Shown: positions 44,881-53,572 of the stretch, in pieces
Position numbering within the stretch: the stretch's first letter is position 1
Layout of the letters: every line of letters starts with the position of its first letter
From: Thermodesulfobium narugense DSM 14796
GTDB lineage: Bacteria > Thermodesulfobiota > Thermodesulfobiia > Thermodesulfobiales > Thermodesulfobiaceae
NCBI RefSeq assembly: GCF_000212395.1
Contig: NC_015499.1
Coordinates: forward strand, 1,561,421-1,625,420
Length of the DNA: 64,000 nucleotides
Direction: 5' to 3'
Position numbers and translations under genes: made by a program
The notes under the pieces: generated by a model
The model's database searches: none
The model's input: only the letters and a program-made list of their open reading frames with translations
Told to the model about the DNA's origin: nothing

Positions 44881-45312
44881 CTATTCTACTTTAAGTAATC
44901 CGCTAGCAGCCAAAATAAGAATAGATATTTCCATTACAACTATGAAAACCATTGCAATTTCTTTTTTCTTAATGTAAATTGGCAAAACAGATAGATAACA
45001 CAAAATTGGAACACAAGCCAAAAAAGTAAGCGCGGCTTTTGCCATCATATCTGATTTAAATATTAAACTCATCCACCCCCAGCCTGTAGCTATTCCAAAA
45101 CTTTCGTTAAGCAGCGTAGAACTCTTTACCCACAAGCGCGGCAATCTCTCAAGAGGTATTACTGGCGAAATAAGTCCAGAAATATAGATAAAAAATGTAA
45201 ACAAAATAGAAAAAAGACCAATCCTTGCAGACCATTTAAGAACTAATGCATATCTTTCTTGATCAATTGGAGTTTCAATATTTTGCCCTGAGCTACTGAT
45301 AGTTTTGTCCAT
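44881..45312 (-). CDS. Small membrane partner of TauE
   Basis: A 143-residue protein with three hydrophobic helices (near 30-50, 88-115, 120-140). The ATG at 45312 with GGAGATGTAGAG is preferred over an ATG six codons earlier. No enzymatic motif. Its constant pairing with TauE here suggests an accessory subunit. It starts the operon partner-TauE-Usp and is divergent from the second TauE operon. Confidence 0.65.
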   Translation of the reverse strand: MDKTISSSGQNIETPIDQERYALVLKWSARIGLFSILFTFFIYISGLISPVIPLERLPRLWVKSSTLLNESFGIATGWGWMSLIFKSDMMAKAALTFLACVPILCYLSVLPIYIKKKEIAMVFIVVMEISILILAASGLLKVE

Positions 45313-45690
45313 CTCTACATCTCCCTTCAATTTTATTATTCCCCCATTACAGGTAATAAATATGACTAAAATTTATATAGTGAAAACACTTACAAGACGT
45401 AGTTCTTACTTATGTCAATTATAACATATTTTTATTAAATTTATATATTTCAGTTATAACTTATCAAAAAAATATAAATTCATAATATAAGGGATTTCTC
45501 TTACTTCAATCCAATGATTTCCCTAATAAAAATTTCACCTTTCCCTAACTATTTTTTTACATAAGCAAATTTTATTATAAATTAAAATAAAATTTATAAA
45601 TAAGTCAGGGAGGTGAAAAATTTAAAAGATTTTTATTCAAAAACTCTCGTTTAGTAGAAATTATAAAAAATTTAAGGGAGGGAAACAAAG
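45313..45690. promoter_or_regulatory. Divergent control region between two TauE operons
   Basis: The 378-base AT-rich gap contains promoters for both directions, although none is clear enough to place. An imperfect inverted repeat, TTTCACCTTTCCCTAACT (45533-45550) and AGTCAGGGAGGTGAAAA (45603-45619), lies on the right side. The right arm is a strong ribosome-binding-site-like sequence not directly in front of a long ORF. The true site of the TauE gene is AAGGGAGGG at about 45675-45683. Confidence 0.4.
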
Positions 45691-46992
45691 ATGTTAAAAG
45701 GTTTTTTTGACAAGCTTTATAAGACAGGAGGATTTATTACTGAAGCGGCTAAGGCTCAAGGCAGGTGGCAGCTTGAAACCAGCAATACGATCTTGATGAA
45801 GAGAAAGAAAATTTTATTTTTGTTGTTTCTTCCAGTAATTGCAGGAGCGGCTATGCAGTGTGCATTTGCAGCAGGGCCAGCTTATATTGGAGGTGGGCAT
45901 GCCTATATGCCAGCTGTAGCTACTACTCAGATGCTTCTTGGAATACTTGTAATAGGTTTATTATCTGGATTAATTACCGGCGTTATAGGAGCTGGTGGTG
46001 GATATGTACTTACCCCTGCACTTATGACACTTGGAGTAAAGGGGATTATGGCAGTCGGAACAGATCAATTTGCAATTTTTGCAAATGCAATACTAGGTAC
46101 TACCTTACACAAAAAATTAGGAAACGTAAATCTCTGGCTTGCGGTTTGGTTTGTTGTAGGTTCCTTTGTAGGTGTAACAACAGGCGCAGCTATCAATAGA
46201 AGCATCTATGCACTAAGCCCTGCATTAAGCGACGCGTTTATTTCTACAGTATACGTAATACTGCTTGGGATACTTGGATTTTATTCAACTATGGATTATA
46301 TAAAGCTAAGAAGAGGACAAAAGGATACATCAAGAAAGGCAATTTTAGATGTTAGAACCAATTTTTCACGCTGGCTTCAAAGCATACCATTAAAGCCTAG
46401 AATAAAGTTTGACGATCACATATTCGAAGGTGGACTAAGTATATCAGTATATCCAGTTATTATATGTGGTTTTACAGTCGGTTTTGTAGCAGCAATAATG
46501 GGTGTCGGCGGCGGATTTTTGACCTTTCCTCTATTTGTATACGGTTTAGGGGTTTCAACTTTCACCACAGTAGGTACAGATATTCTTCAAATAATTTTCA
46601 CAACAGCATACTCCTCAATCTTTAATTATGCAATATATGGTTACATTTTCTACAGCATAGCCATAACAATGCTTCTTGGATCTCTCATAGGTGTTCAAAT
46701 AGGCGCCATGGTTACTACATTCGTAAAGGGTTCAACAATTAAGCTATTCTATGCCCTTACTATTCTTGCAGGTTTTGTTAACAGACTTGCAGCACTTCCG
46801 CCAAGGCTCTCAGACGCCAATATTATAGCTATTAGCAAGGAAACATCAAACGCATTAACGATGGTTGGAACAGTTGTATTCTTTGGCCTGGTAGCAGTGT
46901 TTGGATTCTTTGTGTTGTACACATTCTTTACTAACGTCATAATCTCAAAGAAGTCTGTCAGGGAAGCCATTGAATCAAAGAAGATTTCTTGA
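45691..46992 (+). CDS. TauE/SafE-family exporter, long form
   Basis: A 433-residue membrane transporter. The first ~36 residues are an amphipathic cytoplasmic extension (MLKGFFDKLYKTGGF...), followed by a hydrophobic segment resembling a signal (ending CAFAAGPAY) and eight helices in two halves with GVIGAGGGYVLTP and AAIMGVGGGFLTFPLF. A soluble loop lies at about 210-240. A similar long TauE with this N-terminus occurs in sulfate reducers (from memory). It leads the operon with a periplasmic partner and a universal stress protein. Confidence 0.88.
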   Translation: MLKGFFDKLYKTGGFITEAAKAQGRWQLETSNTILMKRKKILFLLFLPVIAGAAMQCAFAAGPAYIGGGHAYMPAVATTQMLLGILVIGLLSGLITGVIGAGGGYVLTPALMTLGVKGIMAVGTDQFAIFANAILGTTLHKKLGNVNLWLAVWFVVGSFVGVTTGAAINRSIYALSPALSDAFISTVYVILLGILGFYSTMDYIKLRRGQKDTSRKAILDVRTNFSRWLQSIPLKPRIKFDDHIFEGGLSISVYPVIICGFTVGFVAAIMGVGGGFLTFPLFVYGLGVSTFTTVGTDILQIIFTTAYSSIFNYAIYGYIFYSIAITMLLGSLIGVQIGAMVTTFVKGSTIKLFYALTILAGFVNRLAALPPRLSDANIIAISKETSNALTMVGTVVFFGLVAVFGFFVLYTFFTNVIISKKSVREAIESKKIS

Positions 46993-47015
46993 AAATTTAA
47001 TTAATTAAGAGAGGA

Positions 47016-47810
47016 GTGAAGAAAATGTTATCAAATAGAAGAAAGCTTCAATTAGGGCTTATAGGAATAATAAGTTTCATGGCAATGTTAATAGTTTGGC
47101 TTAGTCCTGTCGCACCTGGACACCTAACCGGACTTCAATGGGCAGATCAGTTCTTCAACGGACTTACAAAGGCATCAGCCTATCAATTTCCAAAAGTTTT
47201 TAAAGAGAGCGAAAGTTTTGTAGGCAAGCCATTCGTGCTTAACTATAAGGCAACCAATGAAAACGAAGCAAAGATGCTCGAAAAGTTATATACATCCTTT
47301 GGTGCGAAGGTTGACGCTCAGGGAACGTCTTTAACAATTAGTGGAGACTTAGGAAAGGTTTCGCAAGGAATACTTTCATACAGCGAAGATTTCTTTAATA
47401 ACAAAAGAAAAGAGATGACAAACGTACTTGGATTTGATAGCAAAGACGGATTATATGCAATATATTTATCACAACAAGCTCTCGAAAAATATTATTTAAG
47501 GAACAATCAGGCTACAGAATTGAAGTTTGTGAGAGAAATTTTGGAAAGGGCTATAGAACCAGCATATAACTTTGACGGAATAGTAGCTGCTGGATCTCCA
47601 AAGCCTGCCGAGGGCGAGTATGCGATTGGCGCACTTAGACACTACCCAAGCATAGAGCAAAGCCCCATCGGAGTTAGAGAAATGATAATTCTTAGTGGAC
47701 TAATAATATTCTATCTACTATACACATGCTGGTATGGCTTTTCTCTGATGTATCTACTAGAAGGTGCTGGAATATCAAAGTTAAGCAAGAAGCCCAGAGA
47801 AGAAGCGTAG
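47016..47810 (+). CDS. Membrane-anchored partner protein of TauE
   Basis: A 264-residue protein with an N-terminal helix (about 14-32), an extracytoplasmic domain of roughly 180 residues and a C-terminal helix (about 222-246). The outer domain is not recognised. It contains ALRHYPSIEQSPIGVREM just before the last helix. AGAGGAGTG precedes the ATG, 23 bases after TauE. Likely an accessory or sensing subunit. Confidence 0.7.
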   Translation: MKKMLSNRRKLQLGLIGIISFMAMLIVWLSPVAPGHLTGLQWADQFFNGLTKASAYQFPKVFKESESFVGKPFVLNYKATNENEAKMLEKLYTSFGAKVDAQGTSLTISGDLGKVSQGILSYSEDFFNNKRKEMTNVLGFDSKDGLYAIYLSQQALEKYYLRNNQATELKFVREILERAIEPAYNFDGIVAAGSPKPAEGEYAIGALRHYPSIEQSPIGVREMIILSGLIIFYLLYTCWYGFSLMYLLEGAGISKLSKKPREEA

Positions 47811-47882
47811 GCAACATTCACATAGAGGGCACATTAATTAAATATGTGCCCTCTTAAAAATCTCATAAACGAGGTGAGACAA

Positions 47883-48302
47883 GTGAATCCAATCCTAATA
47901 ATAATAAGAGATCTAAAAAATGATAAAAAAGTTTTAAAAAGTGGACTTGAAAAGGCAATCGAAGAAGGAAGGCCAGCAGTTATAGCAAAAATAATAGAAA
48001 GGCCAGAACATCTTGGGGTATACAATCCAGAAGCTGAAGAATATCTAGTTCAAAAAGCATGGCAAGAAGTTGATAAAGCAATTGAAGAAGGCGAAAGATT
48101 AGGAATTAACGTTTATGGAATGGTCAAAATAGGCTCATTAGAAGAAAAGATCAATGAAATAGCAAAAGAAATAAAAGCAAAGCTAATAGTAATTGGCCAG
48201 AAAAAAATAAGCGGCTTTAAAAAGTTAGTATTCGGACATAGCAACAAGGAAGGAAACAATTTCGAAGATACATGCCCAGTGTTACTTGTTGGGAAAAAAT
48301 AA
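47883..48302 (+). CDS. Universal stress protein
   Basis: A 139-residue UspA-like protein from GTG 47883 with CGAGGTGAG in front, matching MNPILIIIRDLKNDKK. A conserved block INEIAKEIKAKLIVIGQKKISGFKKLVFGHSN, ending in a GxSN nucleotide-binding-like loop, is present, though the N-terminus departs from the usual Usp pattern. It closes the second TauE module, mirroring the Usp at 43468. Confidence 0.82.
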   Translation: MNPILIIIRDLKNDKKVLKSGLEKAIEEGRPAVIAKIIERPEHLGVYNPEAEEYLVQKAWQEVDKAIEEGERLGINVYGMVKIGSLEEKINEIAKEIKAKLIVIGQKKISGFKKLVFGHSNKEGNNFEDTCPVLLVGKK

Positions 48303-48346
48303 AATACCCCCTTTGTGTTAAAATTATTAAAAAAAGTGGGGGTATT
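48303..48346 (+). terminator. Stem-loop after the TauE-Usp operon
   Basis: AATACCCCC (48303-48311) and GGGGGTATT (48338-48346) form a 9-bp stem. A-rich sequence before it and no T-run after it make it a weak terminator or a processing hairpin. It lies upstream of the PhnD-like gene and overlaps its possible 5' end. Confidence 0.5.
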
Positions 48347-48376
48347 ACTACCTTTAAAAAATATAAGATTTTAATT

Positions 48377-49312
48377 TTGAGATATGTAATAAAAAATCCA
48401 TATACCATATTAATAGCTAGTTTAACATTAATATCTTTAATTTTTTTGTTAATCGTTATAAAAACAGATTTTAGCCTTCAACCAACTTCATATATAAACT
48501 TTAGCGAAAAACTTTCAAATAGTTATCTAGAACAAAACAAAACCAATCTTTTAAGGGTGGTAGTTTCATCCACCCTTAATCCAAAGGAAACAATATATAT
48601 CTACCAACCATTGCTTCAATATATTTCAAAAAAAACTGGACTTCAATCAGTGTTAATTCAAAAAAGAACCAACTTTGAAATAAAAGATTTATTCAATTCT
48701 AAAGCAGTTGATATCGGGATAATAACTGCAAGTGCCTATGTGCTTGATGAGGATCAAATGGACATTTTAGCAATACCTGTAATAAATAATGACTTAACCT
48801 TTTCATCCGTTATAGTTTCAAATAAAGAAAACATAAAAACGTTTGAAGATTTGAGAGGAAAATCAATAGCATTTACTGACATTGCATCGTTTTCAGGATA
48901 TCTTATACCTCTGTATTATCTAAAAGAAAACAATCTCGATATAAACTACTTTTCAGATCACATTTTCACATTTAATAGTTCAGATTCTATTCGGGCTCTC
49001 TTGGACGATATAGTTGATGCGGCAGCTTTAAATAGCAAATTTTTTAGAACATATGTAAAAGAAAATCCTGAAAAAGCAAAAAATTTACACATTGTCTGGC
49101 AATCCCCAATAAGAATTGGCAATCCTCCAATAGTAGCTAGAAAAAACATAAATCCCATAATCGAAAAAAGAGTTAAAGATGCTCTAATAAACATGTCAAA
49201 TGATCCAGAAGGTCAAAAAATTCTTAAAACTCTCGGATATGATAGTTTTTCACAACCCCAACCAACTCTGTATTTGCCTATAAAAATAATACTCAAAAAA
49301 CTTGAACAATGA
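48377..49312 (+). CDS. PhnD-like membrane-anchored substrate-binding protein
   Basis: About 311 residues from TTG 48377 (start uncertain, as the frame is open to 48272). One N-terminal helix (TILIASLTLISLIFLLIVI) is followed by a periplasmic PhnD/phosphonate-type binding domain (VVSSTLNPKETIYIYQPLLQYISKKTG, DIGIITASAYVL, LRGKSIAFTDIASFSGYLIPLYYL). No ABC transporter genes adjoin. Instead a histidine kinase overlaps by 4 bases, so it likely serves as the ligand-binding input of the two-component system. Ligand unknown. Confidence 0.8.
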   Translation: MRYVIKNPYTILIASLTLISLIFLLIVIKTDFSLQPTSYINFSEKLSNSYLEQNKTNLLRVVVSSTLNPKETIYIYQPLLQYISKKTGLQSVLIQKRTNFEIKDLFNSKAVDIGIITASAYVLDEDQMDILAIPVINNDLTFSSVIVSNKENIKTFEDLRGKSIAFTDIASFSGYLIPLYYLKENNLDINYFSDHIFTFNSSDSIRALLDDIVDAAALNSKFFRTYVKENPEKAKNLHIVWQSPIRIGNPPIVARKNINPIIEKRVKDALINMSNDPEGQKILKTLGYDSFSQPQPTLYLPIKIILKKLEQ

Positions 49313-50706
49313 GCTTAAAAACAAAAATTTTAATCATCAACATCTTTTCAATATTTATAATAACTTTAGGAATAGCTCTTGAAATAAAGTTTGTTTTGAC
49401 TCAAAATCTCGAAGACAGATTAATATTAAGAACTAGTAATATGGCGTCAATCCTTTCAGATAGCATTATAGAACCGCTATTATCTAACAACGTTTACTTA
49501 ACCCATCAAATTCTTACCCAATACAAAGAAAACAATTCTGAAGTAGGTTATATAGACATACTAAGTAATCAAAACGAAGTACTCAGCAGCACTTTTAGTA
49601 ATGGCTTTCCAAAAGAACTTTATCTTTTACAAATCAGTAAGACAGAGTCCAATGTAGCAGTATTTTCTTCTGAAATGGGCAAATTCATCGATGTCAAATA
49701 TCCAATTGCAGACGGATCTCTAGGATATATTCACATTGGCGTTACAGAAAGGGAAGTAGGACAAAGAATACAAGAAATTATGGAAAAAATTCTTTTTCTG
49801 AGTTTCTTTATTAATTTATTAGCATCTCTTCTACTCTACAAACTTACAAACACAATAACCGCTAACTTAAAAAAATTAACATTGTATGCTAAAAACATAG
49901 CACTTGGTAATAAAGTTTTAGAACCTATTATTAAAACCAATGATGAAGTAAGAGAATTATTCATATCATTTAAACATATGCTTAAAGCATTAGAAAGATC
50001 TTCGAAAGAAGAAATACAACTAATTACAAAACTAAAGGACGAAGAGATTAAAAGAGAACTCTTGAAAAGGACTATGGAAACCCTTGAAAAGGAAAGGAAA
50101 AGACTTTCAATGGAAATTCACGATTCTGTTATGCAAAATCTCGCATCCATAAATATAATGTTAAAAATATTCCAGTCAAAGTTAGATCAAAAAGAAAAAT
50201 TGGATTTAGAAAATATACAAAAACTAATAGAAGCAACTATAGAAGAGCTTAGAAATATTGCTAATAACCTTAGACCTCCTCAATTAGAAAAATTAGGTTT
50301 AAAATCAAGCTTAGAATCATTTTTTAATGAAACTGAAAAAAGACACAACTTGAAAACTAACTTTGACTTCTCAATAAGTGAAGAAAAGTTGGACTGGACT
50401 TGGTCGATTAATATCTATAGAATAATACAGGAGGCAATATCAAATATTGTTAAACACTCAGGCGCAAATAACGCTTTCGTTTCAATAAAAGAAATAAACG
50501 ATAAAATTGAAATAGAAGTGAAAGACGATGGAGAAGGATTTGACGTGGATGAAACGCTAAGTAAAAAGTCAAACCGCTTAGGAATAGTTGATATGAAAGA
50601 GAGAACGAAGACTTACGGAGGAGAATTCTTTATAAGTTCTACAAAAGGAGGTGGTACAATTGTCAAAATCTCCCTCCCAAAGCCCAAAAACGATGATATT
50701 GGTTGA
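49309..50706 (+). CDS. NarX/DegS-type sensor histidine kinase
   Basis: A 465-residue membrane kinase: TM1 (about 7-25), a periplasmic domain (26-160), TM2 (about 161-182), HAMP, a coiled coil, HisKA_3 with the phospho-acceptor in RLSMEIHDSVMQN (~265), and HATPase_c with the NIVKHSGANNAFV N-box and DDGEGFD. It is the NarL/DegS family. It overlaps the PhnD-like gene and the regulator gene, so the three form a three-component sensor. Its signal is probably sensed through the PhnD-like protein. Confidence 0.92.
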   Translation: MSLKTKILIINIFSIFIITLGIALEIKFVLTQNLEDRLILRTSNMASILSDSIIEPLLSNNVYLTHQILTQYKENNSEVGYIDILSNQNEVLSSTFSNGFPKELYLLQISKTESNVAVFSSEMGKFIDVKYPIADGSLGYIHIGVTEREVGQRIQEIMEKILFLSFFINLLASLLLYKLTNTITANLKKLTLYAKNIALGNKVLEPIIKTNDEVRELFISFKHMLKALERSSKEEIQLITKLKDEEIKRELLKRTMETLEKERKRLSMEIHDSVMQNLASINIMLKIFQSKLDQKEKLDLENIQKLIEATIEELRNIANNLRPPQLEKLGLKSSLESFFNETEKRHNLKTNFDFSISEEKLDWTWSINIYRIIQEAISNIVKHSGANNAFVSIKEINDKIEIEVKDDGEGFDVDETLSKKSNRLGIVDMKERTKTYGGEFFISSTKGGGTIVKISLPKPKNDDIG

Positions 50707-51358
50707 CGATCACGCTATATTAAGAGCAGGTTTAAAAGCACTGATCCAAGAGCATCAGGAAGAATTTAACGTAGTAGAAGAGGCGTCAAATGGGGCTGAA
50801 GCTATTGATAAGATAAAAAAAATAAAACCAGATATTGTTCTATTAGATATCTCTTTGCCAGATATAAGTGGATTAGATTTAATAGACTCAATAAAAAAAT
50901 GGTCTTCAAATACTAAGATTCTTATATTAAGCATGTTCGAAGATGAGACATTGATTGTTAAGGCACTAAAAATGGGCGCAAATGGATTTATACCAAAAAG
51001 ATTAGCATACGAAGAACTAATTGAAGCACTCAAAACTGTATCTAAAGCAGAAGACGTATACATCCCCTCATGTCTTGCTAAGACAGTTCTTAGGGGAATG
51101 TTAAATAAAGACAAGAAAACGAAGCTTAGCACTAGAGAAAGTCAAGTCTTAAGATATACTGCATTAGGATATGGGAATAAAGAAATGGCAAAAAAACTCA
51201 ACCTTTCAGTTAAAACCATAGAAACGTACAAGCTTAGGATTTCAGAAAAGATAAACGCTCAAAAAAAATCTGACCTTGTAAAATACGCGATCAAAGAGGG
51301 CCTTTTAAAAGAAGAGGAAAAAATAGATCTCTCAAATCAAGAAGAAACAACAAGTTAA
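50660..51358 (+). CDS. NarL/LuxR-family response regulator
   Basis: A 232-residue regulator. The receiver domain has ILVDDHAI, the phospho-acceptor in DIVLLDISLPDISG, and a conserved lysine in FIPKRL. The LuxR helix-turn-helix is LSTRESQVLRYTALGYGNKEMAKKLNLSVKTIETYKLRI. TTG at 50660 is chosen because AAAGGAGG sits 7 bases upstream. It overlaps the kinase gene by 47 bases. Immediate downstream permease suggests a transporter target. Confidence 0.93.
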   Translation: MSKSPSQSPKTMILVDDHAILRAGLKALIQEHQEEFNVVEEASNGAEAIDKIKKIKPDIVLLDISLPDISGLDLIDSIKKWSSNTKILILSMFEDETLIVKALKMGANGFIPKRLAYEELIEALKTVSKAEDVYIPSCLAKTVLRGMLNKDKKTKLSTRESQVLRYTALGYGNKEMAKKLNLSVKTIETYKLRISEKINAQKKSDLVKYAIKEGLLKEEEKIDLSNQEETTS

Positions 51359-52597
51359 ATGCATTTAATAGAACAGATAATTTTATTCGAAACAAAAACT
51401 CTTATTTCTTTATTGATTCTTTTATTTTTGCTATCTGTCCTTTCAGTCGGAAAATCCCCATATTTTAGGATAAACAGAGCTTCGAGTGCAATTATTGGTT
51501 CTTGTTTTGTTATAATCTTTAGAATTTTAAATTTCGATCAAGCAGTAAATGCTGTAGATATACGAACAATAGTATTACTATTCAATATGATGATTCTATC
51601 AGGAAGCTTAAAAATAGCAGGCTTTTTTCCAATGGCTGGCTCATTTCTTATCTCAAACGCAAAAAATAGAATTGCTCTATTATACCTGACTATTTTTATT
51701 ACAGGATTTCTTTCTATGATTATAATTAACGACATTGTCTGTTTGTTGTTCACTCCTATAGTTGTAATAATATGTAACAGAACCAAAACATACCCTATAC
51801 CATTTTTGATAGGAGTAGCGCTTGCGTCCAATATAGGCAGTGCATGTTCTTTGATCGGAAATCCTCAAAATATAATGATTGCAAATCTCTCAAAAATTTC
51901 ATTCCTTCAATATTTTTCTCACACGTGCTTAATAAGTATAATTGGTCTCTTTTTAATATCAATATCACTGCACTTTCTATATAAAGACAGACTACCAAAA
52001 GAAACTTTGGAAATAAAGTATAAAAAGTTTGCTTTTCACAAATATCTAATTTACAAAAGTATTTCAATCTTGCTTTTTGTAGTATTAGGTTTCTTGTTAA
52101 ACCTCAATCAAGTTGTAATTTCTAGCCTTGGCGTTGCTTTTTTAATGTTAACCAGAAGAATAAAATCAGAAAAACTTATTAAGGAGGTAGATTACAGTCT
52201 TTTGCTTACCTTTATTGGACTCTTTATAGTAATAGGTGCTGTAGAAAAAAGCGGTGCAATAAATATAGTTATAAACAATTTAGGATTTAAAATATTTGAC
52301 AATGCCTATCTTTTTGCCTTTTTAACAGCAACTTTATCAAATATCATCGGAAACGTGCCAACAGTGATGATGCTTCATTACTTTATACCAAACGAAAACG
52401 CTAATTATGGATGGACAATTTTAGCTATTATATCCACGTTAGCAGGAAATTTAACTCTCACAGGCTCAATAGCAAATATAATAGTATCTGAAATTGCAAG
52501 AAAGAACAAAATTGAAATAAAATTTCTAGATTATCTAAAGATAGGTTTCCCCACCACACTTTTGTTAATGATTCTAAGCTTACTCGTTTTAAAATAA
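51359..52597 (+). CDS. ArsB/NhaD-superfamily anion permease
   Basis: A 412-residue membrane protein with about 11 helices of the SLC13/ArsB/NhaD (CitM-like) superfamily. Conserved segments are GVALASNIGSACSLIGNPQNIMIANLS and GNVPTVMML...AGNLTLTGSIANIIVSEIA, typical re-entrant hairpin signatures. Likely substrates are anions such as arsenite, sulfate or dicarboxylates. Its ATG directly follows the regulator stop, so the sensor system likely controls it. It is convergent with the gate-protein genes, with no intervening base. Confidence 0.85.
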   Translation: MHLIEQIILFETKTLISLLILLFLLSVLSVGKSPYFRINRASSAIIGSCFVIIFRILNFDQAVNAVDIRTIVLLFNMMILSGSLKIAGFFPMAGSFLISNAKNRIALLYLTIFITGFLSMIIINDIVCLLFTPIVVIICNRTKTYPIPFLIGVALASNIGSACSLIGNPQNIMIANLSKISFLQYFSHTCLISIIGLFLISISLHFLYKDRLPKETLEIKYKKFAFHKYLIYKSISILLFVVLGFLLNLNQVVISSLGVAFLMLTRRIKSEKLIKEVDYSLLLTFIGLFIVIGAVEKSGAINIVINNLGFKIFDNAYLFAFLTATLSNIIGNVPTVMMLHYFIPNENANYGWTILAIISTLAGNLTLTGSIANIIVSEIARKNKIEIKFLDYLKIGFPTTLLLMILSLLVLK

Positions 52598-53044
52598 TCA
52601 AGCAAGTTTTCTAAAGACGTCCAAAATTTTGCCGAACAATATAACTAACAAAATTGTAATAATTATTCTTCCAAAAAATATAATTTCAAAGTTTGCCCCA
52701 ATAGCAACAAATATAGCTGTATCTTCAATCATTGCATGAGATAGAACCAAAAAAATATTTATTAAGACTATCTCCTTTGGGCTTATAAGCCCTTTCTTTA
52801 CCTCATCCATCATAGTTCCTGCACCATATATGAGTCCAAAAATTATTCCAGCTGTCAAAGGGATTGCAGAATTTTTAGAAAAACCAAGATATTTAATAAT
52901 CTTTGAGATAATGTCACAAAAATTGTTCCAAAACGGGCTCCTCTTAAAGACTTCAATAAAAATCATAAGAGGTATAACAATCATAGCTATGGTAAAAACA
53001 GTTCCAAGCGATCCAAAAACAGCTTCTTTTAATATTCCTGTCAT
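52598..53044 (-). CDS. Nucleoside-recognition (Gate) membrane protein, C-terminal half
   Basis: A 148-residue four-helix protein of the nucleoside-recognition/Gate family (SpmB- and FeoB-like domain). The segment IPLTAGIIFGLIYGAGTMMDEVKKG is characteristic. It starts within the end of the preceding gene (4-base overlap), and the two together resemble a split SpmAB-like pair. Function is unknown in non-sporulators. Confidence 0.75.
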   Translation of the reverse strand: MTGILKEAVFGSLGTVFTIAMIVIPLMIFIEVFKRSPFWNNFCDIISKIIKYLGFSKNSAIPLTAGIIFGLIYGAGTMMDEVKKGLISPKEIVLINIFLVLSHAMIEDTAIFVAIGANFEIIFFGRIIITILLVILFGKILDVFRKLA

Positions 53045-53478
53045 CTTAGCATCACATTAAGACAAAAACCTACAATAAAAGAGGTTGAAATCCTAAAGAT
53101 AGTTATGAAAAAGGGATTAACACCTATTCTTGAACAAATAACCCCTTCAAGAATAAGACTGTGAGCAATCAAGACCATCGTTGCAAGTATAGTAATCTCT
53201 CTCGGATTAAGGTTCAAACCCATTATTACACCAACTGCAGAATATATGTTTAAAAGATAGCCTGTAATCAAAACAAGTGAAGCTTCTCCTGGAAGCCCAA
53301 AATATTTCATAAAAGGTGAGAACGAAACATCTAAATAATACATAACAGGAGTAGCCTTAAGAATTGTTACCACAAAAAAAACAGGAACAACTATTTTTGC
53401 AAGATTAAAAGTTGTAATTAGTCCTCTGTTGAAACCAACCTTTACACCTTCTAAAAGATAGCCTTTATTCATGCTCAT
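53041..53478 (-). CDS. Nucleoside-recognition (Gate) membrane protein, N-terminal half
   Basis: A 145-residue four-helix partner of the gene at 52598, starting MSMNKGYLLEGVKVGFNRGL, with a central LVLITGYLLNIYSAVGVIMGLNLNPREI. In relatives these two parts can be one protein or SpmA/SpmB-like subunits. Substrate unknown. It is divergent from queC, with 94 bases between starts. Confidence 0.75.
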   Translation of the reverse strand: MSMNKGYLLEGVKVGFNRGLITTFNLAKIVVPVFFVVTILKATPVMYYLDVSFSPFMKYFGLPGEASLVLITGYLLNIYSAVGVIMGLNLNPREITILATMVLIAHSLILEGVICSRIGVNPFFITIFRISTSFIVGFCLNVMLR

Positions 53479-53572
53479 AATTATATCAAACGAAACTCTA
53501 AATGGTTCTTTACAAATTCTTAAACATATATAATATTTTTATATACACATTAAATTAAAATTGAGGAGAAAA

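Noticed and set aside
48272-48376. PhnD-like protein starting at 48272
   Set aside because: That start lies inside the Usp gene and across the CCCCC/GGGGG hairpin; the extra residues are not typical. TTG 48377 is preferred, though its own ribosome-binding site is weak.
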